Source: Hepsetus odoe (taxonomy: Eukaryota > Chordata > Actinopteri > Characiformes > Hepsetidae). Taken from it: a stretch of DNA of 64,000 nucleotides. Position numbers and translations under genes: made by a program. The notes beneath the pieces are model-generated. The model was not told the DNA's origin, did not search any database, and saw only the letters and a list, made by a program, of their open reading frames with translations. Below are positions 48,747 through 60,500 of the stretch, piece by piece. The DNA lies in contig CM029380.1 in the NCBI GenBank assembly GCA_017165825.1, positions 20,501,572 to 20,565,571 on the forward strand. The letters run 5' to 3'. The first letter of the stretch is position 1. The number at the start of each line of letters is the position of its first letter.

Positions 48747-49949
48747 CCCACATAAAACGAAAGCCTCTATATTACCTCTGAGACACAGATTGCTGCACAT
48801 CTCATCAAACAGCATGATATAACTATCCGACCTTCCAGTTAGTGCTATGGCTCTTCTTGACAAACAACCTTTGAAGATGCTTCCTTTTTATGGCTGCAGT
48901 TGGTCTGAAACCCCTTTAAGCTTTACATTAGGTGAAGTTTCTTTAAATGTTTAAAGAAAAGAACTCCCAATTGAAGTAATCACTGCCAAGCATCGCTTAA
49001 AGGAGGAAAAGCCCCCCCGTACTGGGCTGTGGAGCGATGGAACTGTTTTCTGTGGAGGGATCCATCTGCATCTAGCACTTCTGCGAAGAGCTCGAGTGGC
49101 ATTTGTGACCCAGAACTCACCTTTCAACCTCTGTACCTCACCTCACTAATGCTCTTGTGGCTGAATGCATTCAGATCCTCACAGCAATGTTCCAACATCT
49201 AATATTAAGCCCTATATCGGCTGTGACTCTTTAATAAGAAATCAGAAGCAACACTTTATTAGCAGGTGTCCACAAACTTCAGGACATTTAGGCTTATTTT
49301 CCTGGAAAGTCTATATTATTGTATAATATATTATTCTGTGTTATCTATGTATTGAGAATCTCTATTCAGAAAGGTGTGTAGACCAGGCTTAATCTCTGTC
49401 TGGGAAACCAGCCCATAGGTAATCTTCATGCTGCACTTGATCGGAAGGCACCAAATCCTCTCCGGCAAACTCCAGCTTAAAGTTCCCCTCTTAGATCAAG
49501 ACTCTCCTGAATACCCTCAGGCTCAGGCTTGACACAGGCAGAGGCATGGTCATCATTTTACAAGCAAGACAGGACTTCAGTGTTGTGCTGCTTCTTCACA
49601 ACATGAACAACTGGTCTTGAATAGCTACTCAGTTATGCAAGGTTTGTGCAATACTGGCAAAAATGCCTCTTGCTCCAGGAGTCAAACTGAAAGAAACATG
49701 CAATCCAACAGCATAGTGCCCACAAGCAAACTGCATGCATGCTCTACAAGATCTAAATAACAGACTATGCAGGACCAGGACCACGTTTATTGGTGATGGT
49801 GCGTTATGAGCGATCATGAGTCCAGGGTGAAGCTGGCAAGTGTCCCATGTTAAAAGATGAGAAAGCTTCCCTTTTTGTGCCACTTCTTCACCACGCAGCT
49901 CACAAACCAGACATATCTATAAACAAGGGCAGGCAAGGTTTACTACATT

Positions 49950-50260
49950 CTGCACGATTTACTAAAACTCGGCTCTACCCATTTTTCCGTTCCACCTTAA
50001 ATGGTGCGGCACTTCCACTGTCTCAATAGGGCGCGCGGGCACGCGTCAGGACGCAACTGCGGCAGGATTTAAGGTGGAACGGGACATCTCCTAAAAGCAG
50101 GAAGATGAGGCTCGGACTCTTGTCCTGGTGACAGTGTCGGTCGGATCCGAAGCAGAGACGAGCTGCAGACCCAGAACAGAAGCGATCAGCATCCCAGCTG
50201 CATGCATGTGCCTGTGCGAGCTTACCTAATTCTAATGGATGTGATCCATGGAAGAAAGCT
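49950..50260. promoter_or_regulatory. CpG-rich patch between cbarp and atp5f1d, likely cbarp promoter region
   Basis: About 300 bp with roughly twenty CpGs, for example GGGCGCGCGGGCACGCGTC at 50029-50047, in otherwise CpG-poor DNA. It holds a perfect 16-bp inverted repeat (49987-50002 and 50067-50082). On the minus strand a strong donor AG|GTAAGC lies at 50226, which could end a non-coding first exon of cbarp above it. Other minus-strand donors GTGAGT occur near 49128 and 48434, so the 5' UTR exon is not decided. Confidence 0.4.
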
Positions 50261-50447
50261 TCCCAGAGAGAGAGAGAGTCTTCCGAACACGTTTATTAAA
50301 GAATGGAAGAGCCAAATGTAGCCTATTTATGAATGGAAGCCCCCCACGTCAGACACACCCACCCTCCCACCGAGGAAAGCACCGTGTGACGTAGAAGGTG
50401 AGATAAGAGACAAAGACTGGGCTCCTTCCAGAATGAATAAGGAGGGG

Positions 50448-50448
<1 letters not shown>

Positions 50449-50482
<34 letters not shown>

Positions 50483-50505
50483 ATATGTGTGTGTGTGTGT
50501 GTGTA
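50449..50505. repeat. (CA)n-(GT)n palindromic microsatellite
   Basis: About 15 CA units, then CGTATAT and about 9 GT units, so the two halves are reverse complements and could fold into a hairpin. Confidence 0.9.
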
Positions 50506-50596
50506 TTGTTATATATTTGTAAACTGATACATTAAAAATGATCATTATATATGTCATGTTTTTTTTCCTGGAAATCTGATGTTTGAAAAGAAAACG

Positions 50597-50818
50597 TAAG
50601 TGAAAGTGACTACGTGCCATTGTGAAATACAGCACACAGTGAACCACAACCTCTGCTTTTAACCCACACACACACCATGTGGGCAGCTATATTCAGCGCC
50701 TGGGGAGCAGTGGTGGGGACGGTACCTTACTCAAGGGTATCTCAACTGTTCTGGGATTCAAACCCATGGCCTTCTGATCCAGGGGCCTTGTCCCTCAACA
50801 CTAGATAACCGCTGCCCA
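50597..50818 (-). mobile_element. SINE family A, degraded, minus orientation
   Basis: AAGTGAAAGTGACTACGTGC at the tail end; GGGCAGCGGTTATCTAGTG at the head on minus. Located between the two promoters. Confidence 0.7.
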
Positions 50819-50829
50819 CAAACAACCAG

Positions 50830-51489
50830 TAGGGCCAAAAAAGAAAACAATGTTATGATCATATCCAGTAAAGCAGGAGCAATTCTGCTCTCTTTAGAAA
50901 AAAAAAAACTGCAGCTGATCACTGTTCCTTAATTACTGAGCACATTATGATATGCTCAGAAAAGGACATGGTGTTGTAATTTATCACGGTAATGATAAAT
51001 ATCGGTGTTCTGCAAACCCCCAGCTGTGAGATTTCATTCCTCACTCTGGCTGTATCATAATGCTGCTTCTGATCAAGGTCAGGAGGCTCTCAACAGCCTG
51101 CAGGGCATTTAAATGAAGACATCAGTCAGGAATGAATATTTAGCAACATGATGTGGAAGTTAGTTTTGTGACCGACTCTGATAGTAACTTTGCGCCACCT
51201 TGTGGCAACCATGGGCATATACAACATACCAACGTGCAGCAGAGGTACATGGACTAAGCTTCAGTTGTCAGAACACAAATAATTACAGATTTACGTGTAA
51301 TGCGGGAATTCCCAGCCCCGAGTGGATGTTTTTACCCCATCGCAGACTTTTCACATAGAAATATTAAAGTGTATTTTTTTTAGCTAGAAAGTCAATATTT
51401 TGATAATTATATACTATATATACATTTTCAAATGTAATAGATTAATACGTTAAAAATAAACGCATAATTTCTCACTGTATAAATCATTT
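50830..51489. other. No gene recognised
   Basis: Unique sequence upstream of the atp5f1d promoter; no exon or repeat family recognised. Confidence 0.5.
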
Positions 51490-51697
51490 TTAAATATCGC
51501 GATATCTACAAAGCCGTCCCCATATCCGGTTTAAAAAAATACATTTCCCATGATGCAGAGGTAGCTCGCGTTGATTTATGGGAGCTCCGCTGTGTCCTCT
51601 CTAACCGCCGCGCTCTGTGTGACTGGGTGAGGTTGGAGGGCTCGCTGTTGGTGTTTTCTGCGCTGTAAAGGTCCGTTTCTTCACACAGTTTATAAAA
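51490..51697 (+). promoter_or_regulatory. atp5f1d promoter and 5' UTR
   Basis: A short CpG-containing stretch upstream of the start codon. A 12-bp palindrome ATATCGCGATAT lies at 51494-51505. ATATCCGGT at 51522-51530 is, on the opposite strand, ACCGGATAT, an ETS/GABP-like site. ACATTTCCCATGATGCAGAG (51541-51560) resembles a ZNF143/SBF element. A pyrimidine run TCCTCTCTAACC (51595-51606) could be a TOP-like start. GABP and ZNF143 sites are common in nuclear OXPHOS gene promoters. No TATA box at a useful distance. Confidence 0.5.
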
Positions 51698-51817
51698 ATG
51701 ATGGCAGCGAGGTTCCTTCTTCGCCGTGCGGGCCCTGCGCTCCGGCATGTGCGGTTTTATGCCGAAGCGCCCTCCGCTTCTTCCCAGATGTCCTTCACTT
51801 TCGCCTCGCCGACCGAG
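51698..51817 (+). CDS. atp5f1d: atp5f1d exon 1 (presequence)
   Basis: 120 coding nt, 40 residues, phase-0 exit at CCGAG|GTAGGG. It encodes the mitochondrial targeting peptide, with six Arg and no acidic residue before position 23, and the first strand FTFASPTE. The ATGATGGCAGCG context also resembles a YY1 element, which often overlaps start sites of respiratory genes. Confidence 0.95.
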
Positions 51818-54800
51818 GTAGGGAGTCTCGGCCTGCCCCGCACACTGCCTCATTAATACACGTTTAAGCCGAAAAGTGCCATTATAACATGTTTTCTATT
51901 AAAATGCACCTATATTTTGCTCGTCTACTTGCTCCTAGTCATGACTTTGCTGCAGGAGATGAGCAGAGAGCTAGTTAGTTAGCTAATGCTAATTTAAGCA
52001 ATGTGGTATTTTTTGGGCTTTCCTTTTTTATCTGAAGTAGGTTTTTGTGCCCAACTTCACCACCAAACTTCTCCACATGGTTTCCCGAAAATTTTACCGT
52101 GAAAAGATGAACTGTTAAGATGGACTGGTGGCTTGTGGGCTGCTAATCTGTCCTGTCAGCTTCACCTTGACAGAGTAAAGGTCCCATTCAGTCTCCAGTT
52201 AAAGCACGATCAGAAAAGACTTTTATTTTGCTCCCTTTTTTCCTTCAGTTTTTAATCTGTCTCTCAGTCTTTATTATAATAATTATAATAAGCTTTATTA
52301 ATAATTCTCATTTTATGCATTTAAACGGCTCTCAGTGCTTTTGATTTCAATCAAATCAATGAAGCTGTCATTGGTGCAAAAGTGAAAATTTAATTTTACA
52401 TAATTTCTTAATTAATAAACATAATTTCTTTAAAATTATGATCAAATTTAAGATGATGCAAAAGCAGATAATAAAATAAATAACAGCGATTCTAATGATA
52501 GCTTTTTAAATAATAAAAGTACTTTTATTATATGCAAAAGTAGTTTCTAAAACTACTAACTGTAGATGTCTGATTATTTTATTTTATTTGCAGTGAGTTC
52601 CAAAGTTGGTGGCTTAAATCTAAGCTGTGTTCCCAGTTGGTTATGCTTTATTTTTAAGAAAGTTTGTTGAGGCCCCATTAGGAGTGTATTCTTTCAGGAC
52701 ATCTGTAATGCATGACGGTGTCCATCTGAAATTTGAACAGTTTGAAAGAAAACAGTCCACTAGAATAATCGTCTTTTTTCATATTTTTCAATACTTTGAT
52801 TGCAACCTTTTGAACAAGCTGTAATTTGTATTTTTTTGGAGATTGAGTGATGCACTGTTCACAGTTCTTTCCTTGTCTTTTAGTGTCCACCTGCGTCTGC
52901 AGTTGTAAAATAAACAATTTCCTTCAGGATCAATAAGAAAAGAGCTCTGTGTGTATTTTCTTGGCAGGTTTTCTTCAAGGAAGCCAACGTTAAGCAGGTC
53001 GATGTCCCCACACTGACCGGTGCTTTTGGTATTCTCCCAGCCCACGTCCCCACACTGCAAGTGCTGCGGCCTGGTGTGGTCACAGTTTTCAGCGATGATG
53101 GATCTTCATCCAAATTTTTTGGTGAGAGTTTGCCCCACTGTCATTGTCGTATGTTGGATAACTTTCATCTCCAGGAACAGAGATCAGTTTTTGTCAGTAA
53201 AAAGAGCCTCATGTCTCAAATTTTGTTTTGCCCAAAGGTGAAGTATTACACTTCGTTAGCGTGTTTTTGCTACACAAATTTATTTCAGTGTCATCGCTTT
53301 CTTTGGGCAACTTAAGGAGCTGTTTTCTGCAATTTTACTGTTTTGCCACCTAACGGCAGACTTTAATTTCTTATATAAAGTATAGCAGTTCCATCATTGC
53401 CTTCAGATTACAGAAAATGTTGATTACAACCAGCATTATGGTTTTGAAGTTCTGTGTATGTAATATTTGCTGATTGACCAGTCGCTTAATTCACTAATTT
53501 CCAGCAAGATCAACTAACTGATTTATTTAGCAATGTGGCTAATGTTTAATGTATTGCTGTTTGAGGATTTGACGTTTGACATAAAGCTTGGAGTTCACTA
53601 CACAGTGTTGCGTGTTGAAATGTTAAGTAACTTTTTTTCTTTTTGGTCACTGGAAGAATCTGTAGTCTACATTTACTCATTTAGCAGACACTTTTACCCA
53701 AAAGAGAGTTACAAGCGAGGAACAACATTTAAGCCACGGGACAGTAATAACTTAGAAATGAGAATTAAATTTGAAACAATTCAACAGCACAGCAAGATAG
53801 ACATGTTTGAGTGTTGGAGGTGTTCTTGCAAGAGATGTCTTCTGAAGGTAGAGATTCACGCCTCTGCTGTAAAAGTATTTTGTATTGAATTGGTATACCG
53901 AGTCAGGTACAGCCTGACTTTCATGTTGCAAAGTGCCATGCAACAAACCCGAGAGCCATACGGCATGATCAGAGAAGGACAACTTTATTAAATACAAAAT
54001 ACAAAAATTATTTATTAAAATGTATTTATTTATTCCTAGTTTCTTTTGCTTCAGTTTTTGTGTGTCTTTCATCCAAGTGGAGATACTGGCTGAGATACTC
54101 CCAGTGTATAATGTTGGGTATTGTTTGAGTAGCAGTTTTAAGAGAAGCCGTTTAAAAGGATGAAAATGGTTCCCATCTGCACCTTCTCGACCCAGTTGAG
54201 AATCAGGGCTAATACTGGAGAAAAATCATGCCACGTAATCCCAGCTTTTCCCTAAAATACACAACTGCTCAAATTTTGTATCAAGGCGAAGGATCGTTCT
54301 AATAGTGATTGTAGTTCAGCTGTTGAAGATGGTAGGTGTGCAGTAAGGAACTGAACATAATGAAGTTAAAGAACTGTGTATGTTAGCTATGTCATCTTAA
54401 TGACATATCATGCATTGCCCAGTGTTTAGTTTAGTTACACAGAAGCACAGGCTGTTCACATTTCGAATTTGGGAGTGTTTTACAATTTTGACTGACATGT
54501 TGATGCCTGTTTATTATAGAACTATGGATCGGTTCACCAGAACTTCCCTTACACTAGGGAAACTCCCTTCAGTTGGTGTAGTGTTTTCAGTTTTTCAGAT
54601 TTAAGCATTACCTAACTGTTCCCTGGTGAAGTATCATTATTTGTTTGTCCTGTTGTTTAAATGCCAAGTTTCCCTTTCATAAACCTGTGAAGTGATTTTT
54701 TTTTTTACTTATTTTTTAAATATATTTATTTTTTGTTTTGCAGTGAGCAGTGGTTCAGTCACCGTCAACGCTGACTCTTCAGTGCAGTTACTCGCTGAAG

Positions 54801-55658
54801 AAGCTGTTCCTTTGGACAAACTGGACCTCACTGTAAGAAACTTGTAATATTCTTTCAGTACCAAGTAATCACTTACACGTGGAAGCATTTCAGCTGAGAC
54901 AAGAACGGAAAACATGTTTTTGCCTCATCAGACTGGATTATGTAATAACTGTCTTTGTTTTGCTTTTTGAATAATTGAACACATTCTATCAAACTTCAGA
55001 ATACTAAGTAGAAAAGAACAGTTAAAGATTTCCTTAAGGACTGGTTATGATTGTGCAAATGTGAATTTTCTATTTTAAGAATTTTTTTTTTTTTAAGCAT
55101 TCATAATATTTGGCAGCAGTGGAGGAGGGATTGAAATTGGGCACACTTTCTATTCTGATCAGGTTGCCTTGCTGTGCTAATAAACCCAAAACCTGTTGTT
55201 TAGCAGTACCTGAGATGCAGCCAACCAGAGAGCATTTTCTAAAAGGGTAATTTCCAGAACTACCTGCATAAAAATGATAATTTGCTACTAATGATTGGCA
55301 GTCTTTAACAGCCAGAAGCAGGATGTGTCAGTTCCCCAAGAACAAAAAGTCCTCGCAGCGCACCAGTGTTTTTACACCATCGGAGAAATGCAGTTTGATG
55401 ATTGGAAAAAAGTTTGAAAGGAGATTTGTGCTCATAACTGACACATGGGAACAGGGCTGAATGCTGGTAACCAGTATTTTTCATACCAGTAATGATGCTG
55501 AGAGTATTTGGGCTAGATCTACCTGCATTAGCATCACAGAGGGCAGCGGGGCTGTCAGAGCAGTAAGATAGGTGGTGAAAAGCATGAAGCATTCTGCTGA
55601 GAGCATAAGAAGTTACCGAAAGCAGTTTGAAATCAGTCTAATTCAGACCTAATGAATA

Positions 55659-55690
<32 letters not shown>

Positions 55691-57249
55691 CAAATATCTG
55701 ATTATACAAGCATGTTACCGATATCATTGTGCATCCCTTACTTAAATATGTTAGTGGCTCTCTGAGCCCTATTCAATTGAAATATTATTGTTTTTTCCCC
55801 AGGAAGGAAATCTTTTTTTTTAATAATTTATTTTTTATATTATATATATATATATAATAACATGAATTTGCACTTTTCATTACTATGAATTTCTTTTCAG
55901 AATGTAAACTTAAGTGTCAGAACAATACAACATCAGAAGAGGTGACCCTCATAGTAATGCAAGAGTTGACAGTGTTGGTTTTTGGGCTGTAAAGGCCACA
56001 GTTTTAATTATATTCTACATTTAACCAATATTGACAGGTTTCAATTGTGGGAGTTCAGTAATGTACTCCATCCACCCATCCATGAAATTCTGCAGACAGT
56101 GCAAAGCTTGCAAATGGACAGTCACTCACATTACTTTTAGTACTCAAACTGCCAGTTCCAAAAGCTATTTTTGGGCAGAAGTAGGTGGAAAAATGTTTTT
56201 ACGAAAATAATTGGATTTAAACTGGAGTTGGGGACTTTCCTCATCGTTCAGACGATTGTTGAATTATGAACCGTTGACGTTTTTCCAGAGACCTTTGTTC
56301 ATTTTTTTTTTGGTTTAGTTCATCCTGTAGTGAAGCACATTTTGGATTTCCTGATACTGATGTAATAAGTATAAATATGCTGAAAACAGCAGCACTTTCA
56401 CTGAGCAGGGGAGTTCAGATGTTTAAGGCTGGAACTAAGCCATCAGTCAGTATCATGAGTATCAAGTGAAGGAGTGGAATCCCAAAACTAGACGTAACAA
56501 GTAACAACTTTTATGACAATTCTCACTGTCTTGGAAGTAAACTTTTCCATCTCTATCCGTGAATTTCTTCCACTGCGGTAAAAGTTGACTTCTCAGTAAC
56601 ATGCATGGAAACTTGTTCGGACCTCTTTTTGCTTTTGAGCAGACCTTTTCCATCAGATTGCAGGGCACTGTCAAGCTCACTCCATAGAAATGGATGACTT
56701 TTTATTCTTCCTGGTGATAGCAAGGCTTGAGGGCCTGGGCGGTTAATAAGGAAGGAAAGGTCAGTCCCTGTTGAAGTGGAGCAGATGTGTCAAATCCCCA
56801 CAGGGAGACCTTTAACTCTCAGCAATGTTTGGCCTTTACAGCTGTGTAATCGCCACCATAACAAATGTCTCTCACAGGAAAGAGGCCATGTTAATTTGCT
56901 CTAGTATCGAAGAGGTGTCGTCACCCTGGTGCTGGTGCTTTTGTTTTATTTGACCTCTAGTGAACATGGAGGAGTTCCATTCACCTTTGCGAGGCTTTGT
57001 TTATTCACACATTGCATATATGAAATATGGCGACAAGGAAATGTCAGGTTGGTTGGTTACTTTATCCATGTGAGGATAGCTCTTAGCTGGAAACCAAACA
57101 AATCCTCTGCAATGATTTCTCCGCAGACAGCCAAAGCTAACCTTGAGAAGGCCCAGTCGGATTTGATCAGCGCTGCGGACGAGGCGTCCAGGGCGGAAGT
57201 CAGGATCAGCATAGAGGCCAACGAAGCCATCGTCAAAGCACTGGAATAA
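51698..57249 (+). CDS. atp5f1d: atp5f1d: ATP synthase F1 subunit delta, mitochondrial (whole spliced CDS)
   Basis: The CDS joins 51698-51817, 52968-53121, 54744-54832 and 57127-57249: 486 nt, 161 residues plus stop. The product is the delta subunit of the F1 central stalk, homologous to bacterial epsilon, which couples c-ring rotation to the gamma rotor at the inner mitochondrial membrane. An Arg-rich amphipathic presequence (MAARFLLRRAGPALRHVRFY) probably ends before AEA at residue 22, as in human, leaving about 140 residues. The N-terminal beta-sandwich starts at MSFTFASPT (31-39) and holds VDVPTLTGAFGILPAHVPTL (51-70). The C-terminal helical hairpin starts at TAKANLEKAQ (122-131) and ends IEANEAIVKALE. 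Length is close to human (168). Two ATGs are adjacent; the second has the stronger Kozak context, so residue 1 could be at 51701. Confidence 0.97.
52968..53121 (+). CDS. atp5f1d: atp5f1d exon 2 (beta-sandwich core)
   Basis: 154 nt between TTCTTGGCAG and TTTTTTG|GTGAGA. It encodes residues 41-91 plus one nucleotide of V92. VDVPTLTGAFGILPAHVPTL is the family signature of F1 delta (bacterial epsilon) subunits. FSDDGSSSKFFV corresponds to human HAEDGTTSKYFV (from memory). Confidence 0.97.
53669..53715 (-). mobile_element. SINE family B tail fragment in atp5f1d intron 2
   Basis: TCATTTAGCAGACACTTTTA and the adjacent few bases only. Confidence 0.45.
54744..54832 (+). CDS. atp5f1d: atp5f1d exon 3
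   Basis: 89 nt between TTGTTTTGCAG and CTCACT|GTAAGA. It completes V92 and encodes residues 93-121, including SSGSVTVNADSSVQLLAEEA, which closes the beta-sandwich and leads into the C-terminal helices. The exit is phase 0. Confidence 0.96.
54833..57126 (+). other. atp5f1d: atp5f1d intron 3 (2294 bp)
   Basis: Donor GTAAGA, acceptor TTCTCCGCAG. Contains a T27-28 run at about 55660-55686 and a (TA)n at 55845-55856. No nested gene recognised. Confidence 0.85.
57127..57249 (+). CDS. atp5f1d: atp5f1d exon 4 (C-terminal helices)
   Basis: 123 coding nt after TTCTCCGCAG. It encodes residues 122-161, starting TAKANLEKAQSDLISAADEA, then TAA at 57247-57249. It forms the helix-turn-helix that packs on gamma. 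A splice-like GTATGT lies 19 nt after the stop (57269), so a short 3' UTR intron is possible. Confidence 0.96.
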   Translation, partial: TAKANLEKAQSDLISAADEASRAEVRISIEANEAIVKALE

Positions 57250-57268
57250 TGCAGTGGTCCGCTTAGTG

Positions 57269-57445
57269 GTATGTTGCTCGGAATCATAAAAATTGCTTCT
57301 TAATCCTTTCCATCATGTGGACACCAATCTTTAGAGATGGTTAATGGTTAAAGCTTATCATTTTTTGTTGTAAATAAAATATGTATACAAAAGTGGAAGC
57401 ACTGTGTAGAATTACAGCAAACATTTTGAATGTGTTTCTTTCCAG
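57269..57445 (+). other. Possible 3' UTR intron of atp5f1d
   Basis: G|GTATGT at 57269 and a pyrimidine-rich acceptor TGTTTCTTTCCAG ending at 57445 would remove 177 nt from the 3' UTR. The junction would be 19 nt after the stop, inside the 50-nt limit, so it should not trigger nonsense-mediated decay. One poly(A) signal (57373) lies inside this interval and would be an alternative end. Confidence 0.4.
57373..57378 (+). terminator. atp5f1d: Proximal poly(A) signal of atp5f1d
   Basis: AATAAA 124 nt after the stop codon, in TTGTAAATAAAATATG. It lies inside the possible 3' UTR intron, so its use would compete with that splice. Confidence 0.4.
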
Positions 57446-57569
57446 GCTGGTAGTCCTTTTGTGGAGTCTCCATCTCCATCTACAAGTCTCCATCTTTGGT
57501 GGTTCCCAATCCTGAATGAAGTCAGTAACTGCAAGTCATGGATTGCTTTGTACAGTGGATAAAAATACC

Positions 57570-57575
57570 AATAAA
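57570..57575 (+). terminator. atp5f1d: Distal poly(A) signal of atp5f1d
   Basis: AATAAA in ATACCAATAAATGTATTTGG, followed 25-30 nt later by a TG-rich stretch (TTGTTTGGATGTGC). It fits the end of a short 3' UTR of about 330 nt unspliced or 155 nt if the 57269-57445 intron is removed. Confidence 0.6.
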
Positions 57576-60500
57576 TGTATTTGGAATTAATTGTTTGGAT
57601 GTGCTTTTTAAAATGCTTTCTTTGAAGCAAGACGTAAATGTACCTTCTCAGTTTTCAGCATCCTGCATCTGACTGGGGCTGTCATGGATGCAGTACCACA
57701 CAATACCCAAGGAGGGCAGTAGAGGTTTATGGAAAACTAATAGGTGCAGTTTTTTTCCATTGTTTAGTGACGACATTGTATTCAACCAAATCAAAAGCCT
57801 TTTTGTAAAAAAATAAATGTCAGAAGATGCTCGCAATGTTTTGATCAGCTTTCAAAATCAGCTTAAACTTTCCAAAGTTACTGTGTTCTAGTTTCAGTTT
57901 GATATGAAGTATTCTAGTCCCTCATAGGCTTTTTTTTTTTTTTTTTTTTTTGGCCTTGTTCTGGCCTGAGATAGCCATCGTGTGTTGACGTTTGGTGTAA
58001 AACTGAAAGTCTGGGATTTTCTTCAGCAAAACTGCAGCCCTGATTGCCATTCAAGAAGAAAAACTTAGACATCTGTCATGACAGCATGCTAGTGCTTGCT
58101 CTTGTTTTTCACACACTGAACTGGCAAGAAACACCAATACAACAAGGTCTCATGATGAGATCTTAATATACTGTAACTAAAACTCCCTTACCAGCGTGAA
58201 AACACTACTTAATCTGTAGAAACTTTGTTGTCTGGCCTTAATAAGTAGCTGCAAGGCCGAGTGCCTTGTGATTAAAGTTTAAACACAGTGATAGAATAAT
58301 ATGATGTAAGGGCTGTTATGTAAGCGGGTTTGTAGTTGTGTTAATGGTATTTAACCAATTGCTTAAGCTGTAATGAAAGAATATGTTGCCAAACAGGAGA
58401 TGACATTTGAAAGGATCAGAGAACTGAAACGTATTTAGTGGGATCCAAAACTCTTGAGACCAAGAGCAGCAGTGGGTTTATCTTTATTTTCTGAATTTAT
58501 ACAAAAGCTATGAAGTATATAATCAGCATTACCTTTTTAGAAATGTTTATTAGAATTTAAAAATGTCTGATATTGGGGATATTGCGTGTCTTTTGTAGAA
58601 TACTTAGAAACAGTTTTTTCTTTTTTGTTGTAACTTTCATTTGCACATTTTGTCAGTATCAAACATTTTTGCTGTTATGTTTAAAAATGCTTCAAGGTTT
58701 TTCATTTTTGGACACCACCTGGACATTTTTGTCTTAAAGGGAAAATGGAAGATCCATCATTAGCATCTAATTACTTTTAATTCTGTGAGCACTGGGAGTT
58801 TTAATAATCAATGATGAGCTCTGTAGTTTGCTAGAATGTGAACTGAGCTAGAGGGTATGAAGAAATAAATGTTGCTCTTGGAAAAATGGGTGGAGAACTT
58901 CTAACGCCTTGCAAACTTCTATCATCTTGTTACATAACATTTAAATAAAGCACTTTTTAACTGTTTTTAAGCTTTAGAAAATATAAATACATGGATTTTA
59001 GCTGAATATTCCTTTGAGACTATCTACTAAAATCTATTTTAAAATAAATACATGGAGTCAAATTTTGTTGGATTTATGTTTGGTCAGGCCCAGATAAAGG
59101 TGGGCCAGGGGTCAATAAAAGCACTAATGCGGGAAACATCTCAAAGCAGGGTTGTTGATCTAGGTTCATATTCTTCCTATGAGACCCGAATACTCAGTTC
59201 TCACAGTTCTATGGATCCTTAAAGACTGATTCCTGTTCAGCATTGTCACACTGAGACATGTACTAAAGATAGTCCCCTAATGTGAGTTTGTGGCTCACCA
59301 TCTAAATCATTTCTGTAGTACAGTAATGCGGTTTTGCTTGCAGTGTGCTAAGATGCTGGCTCTGGGCTCTCAGCTAGCTGTGAGATACTGCTCCTAGGGT
59401 GGGACAGGGTTGGGGTGAAGTCATAGCTGCTCATCTTGCTGGGTTGCCCTTTATAGTTAACATTATTGGAAACTCAACACTAAAAGTACCTGCCAACTGT
59501 CGTATTCACTAGTCAATCTATCACCAGCCCTGCTAAAGAGTGATGTTCTACTCCAAACGTCTCATATCAAGTGCACCATAAAGCAGAACAGCTCAGATCA
59601 GCCTTTTCAGAGAAAATACATTCTGAAGTACAGACCTCCTCCAAACTCCTTATCTACCCACATCCCATATTGCAATGATTGGTGTAATTGTAGAAGTGAC
59701 TAACTATAAGGTAGTGGGGAGGGAAATGTGTGCTGTCTGGATGATACTCGCAGCAAGGTGCACCAAAAATAGAATCTAGGGCAGATGTTCCAGAGAAACG
59801 ACATCGGCCACATTCAGACAAAGCTTAATCAGCTTTGTCCTCTGAGTAGATGCAAAGATCTAATTTCCAGTGCACTCACGTCCTTAAATGGGCCTGTTCT
59901 TAAAATTAGTTCACACTTGTAGATAGGATGCTATCTAACAGCGACATCCCTGCCACTGCAGATGGAGAGTTATAGAAGTTTTTACGAAGCCAACCTTTAG
60001 ACAGAGACAGACAAATTACCTTTAAGCCCTCAAGGTGTGTTCAATAGCATTTTAATTTTGCATGCTAATGTCCTTGTAATGTCTGAGGCCTCCATTCAGG
60101 CCTCAGAAACATGAATAATTATGTCCCAGTTGTTAAAGGAATATTTTATCCAACATCTTTCAGCAATGGCTCACTGGCTACTGTGATTTGATTTACTGGG
60201 TTTTCTTTTCTCTTTCTAAATAAAGCGAAACCGGATCTCCTGCAGTCCATGCTCCATTCCCCAAAAGATGACTCCAGATTCTAGGGCCTAAAAAATGGGG
60301 GCAAAAATTAGTATCCAGAAGCTTTTTTTTAAAGAACAATGATTATATTATTAACTAATTAAATGAACACATAACTGAATAAAAACAGATAGTAGCTGGT
60401 TTAGTAAGGTTAGGTATCAGTGCACCTTGTGCAAAAAGTAGCTGCTAATAGAGCAGATCCCTGAGAAACCATGTGTATGGAAGCGTTTTAATTTAACAGA

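Larger units (their letters stand above)
47484..49949. other. Upstream region of cbarp exon 1, probably 5' UTR intron
   Basis: Holds (GT)n at 48541-48620 and (TC)n at 48706-48744, and strong minus-strand donor-like sites near 48434 and 49128. No coding exon supported. A 197-codon minus ORF (48098-48691) runs through the microsatellite and is not convincing. Confidence 0.45.
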
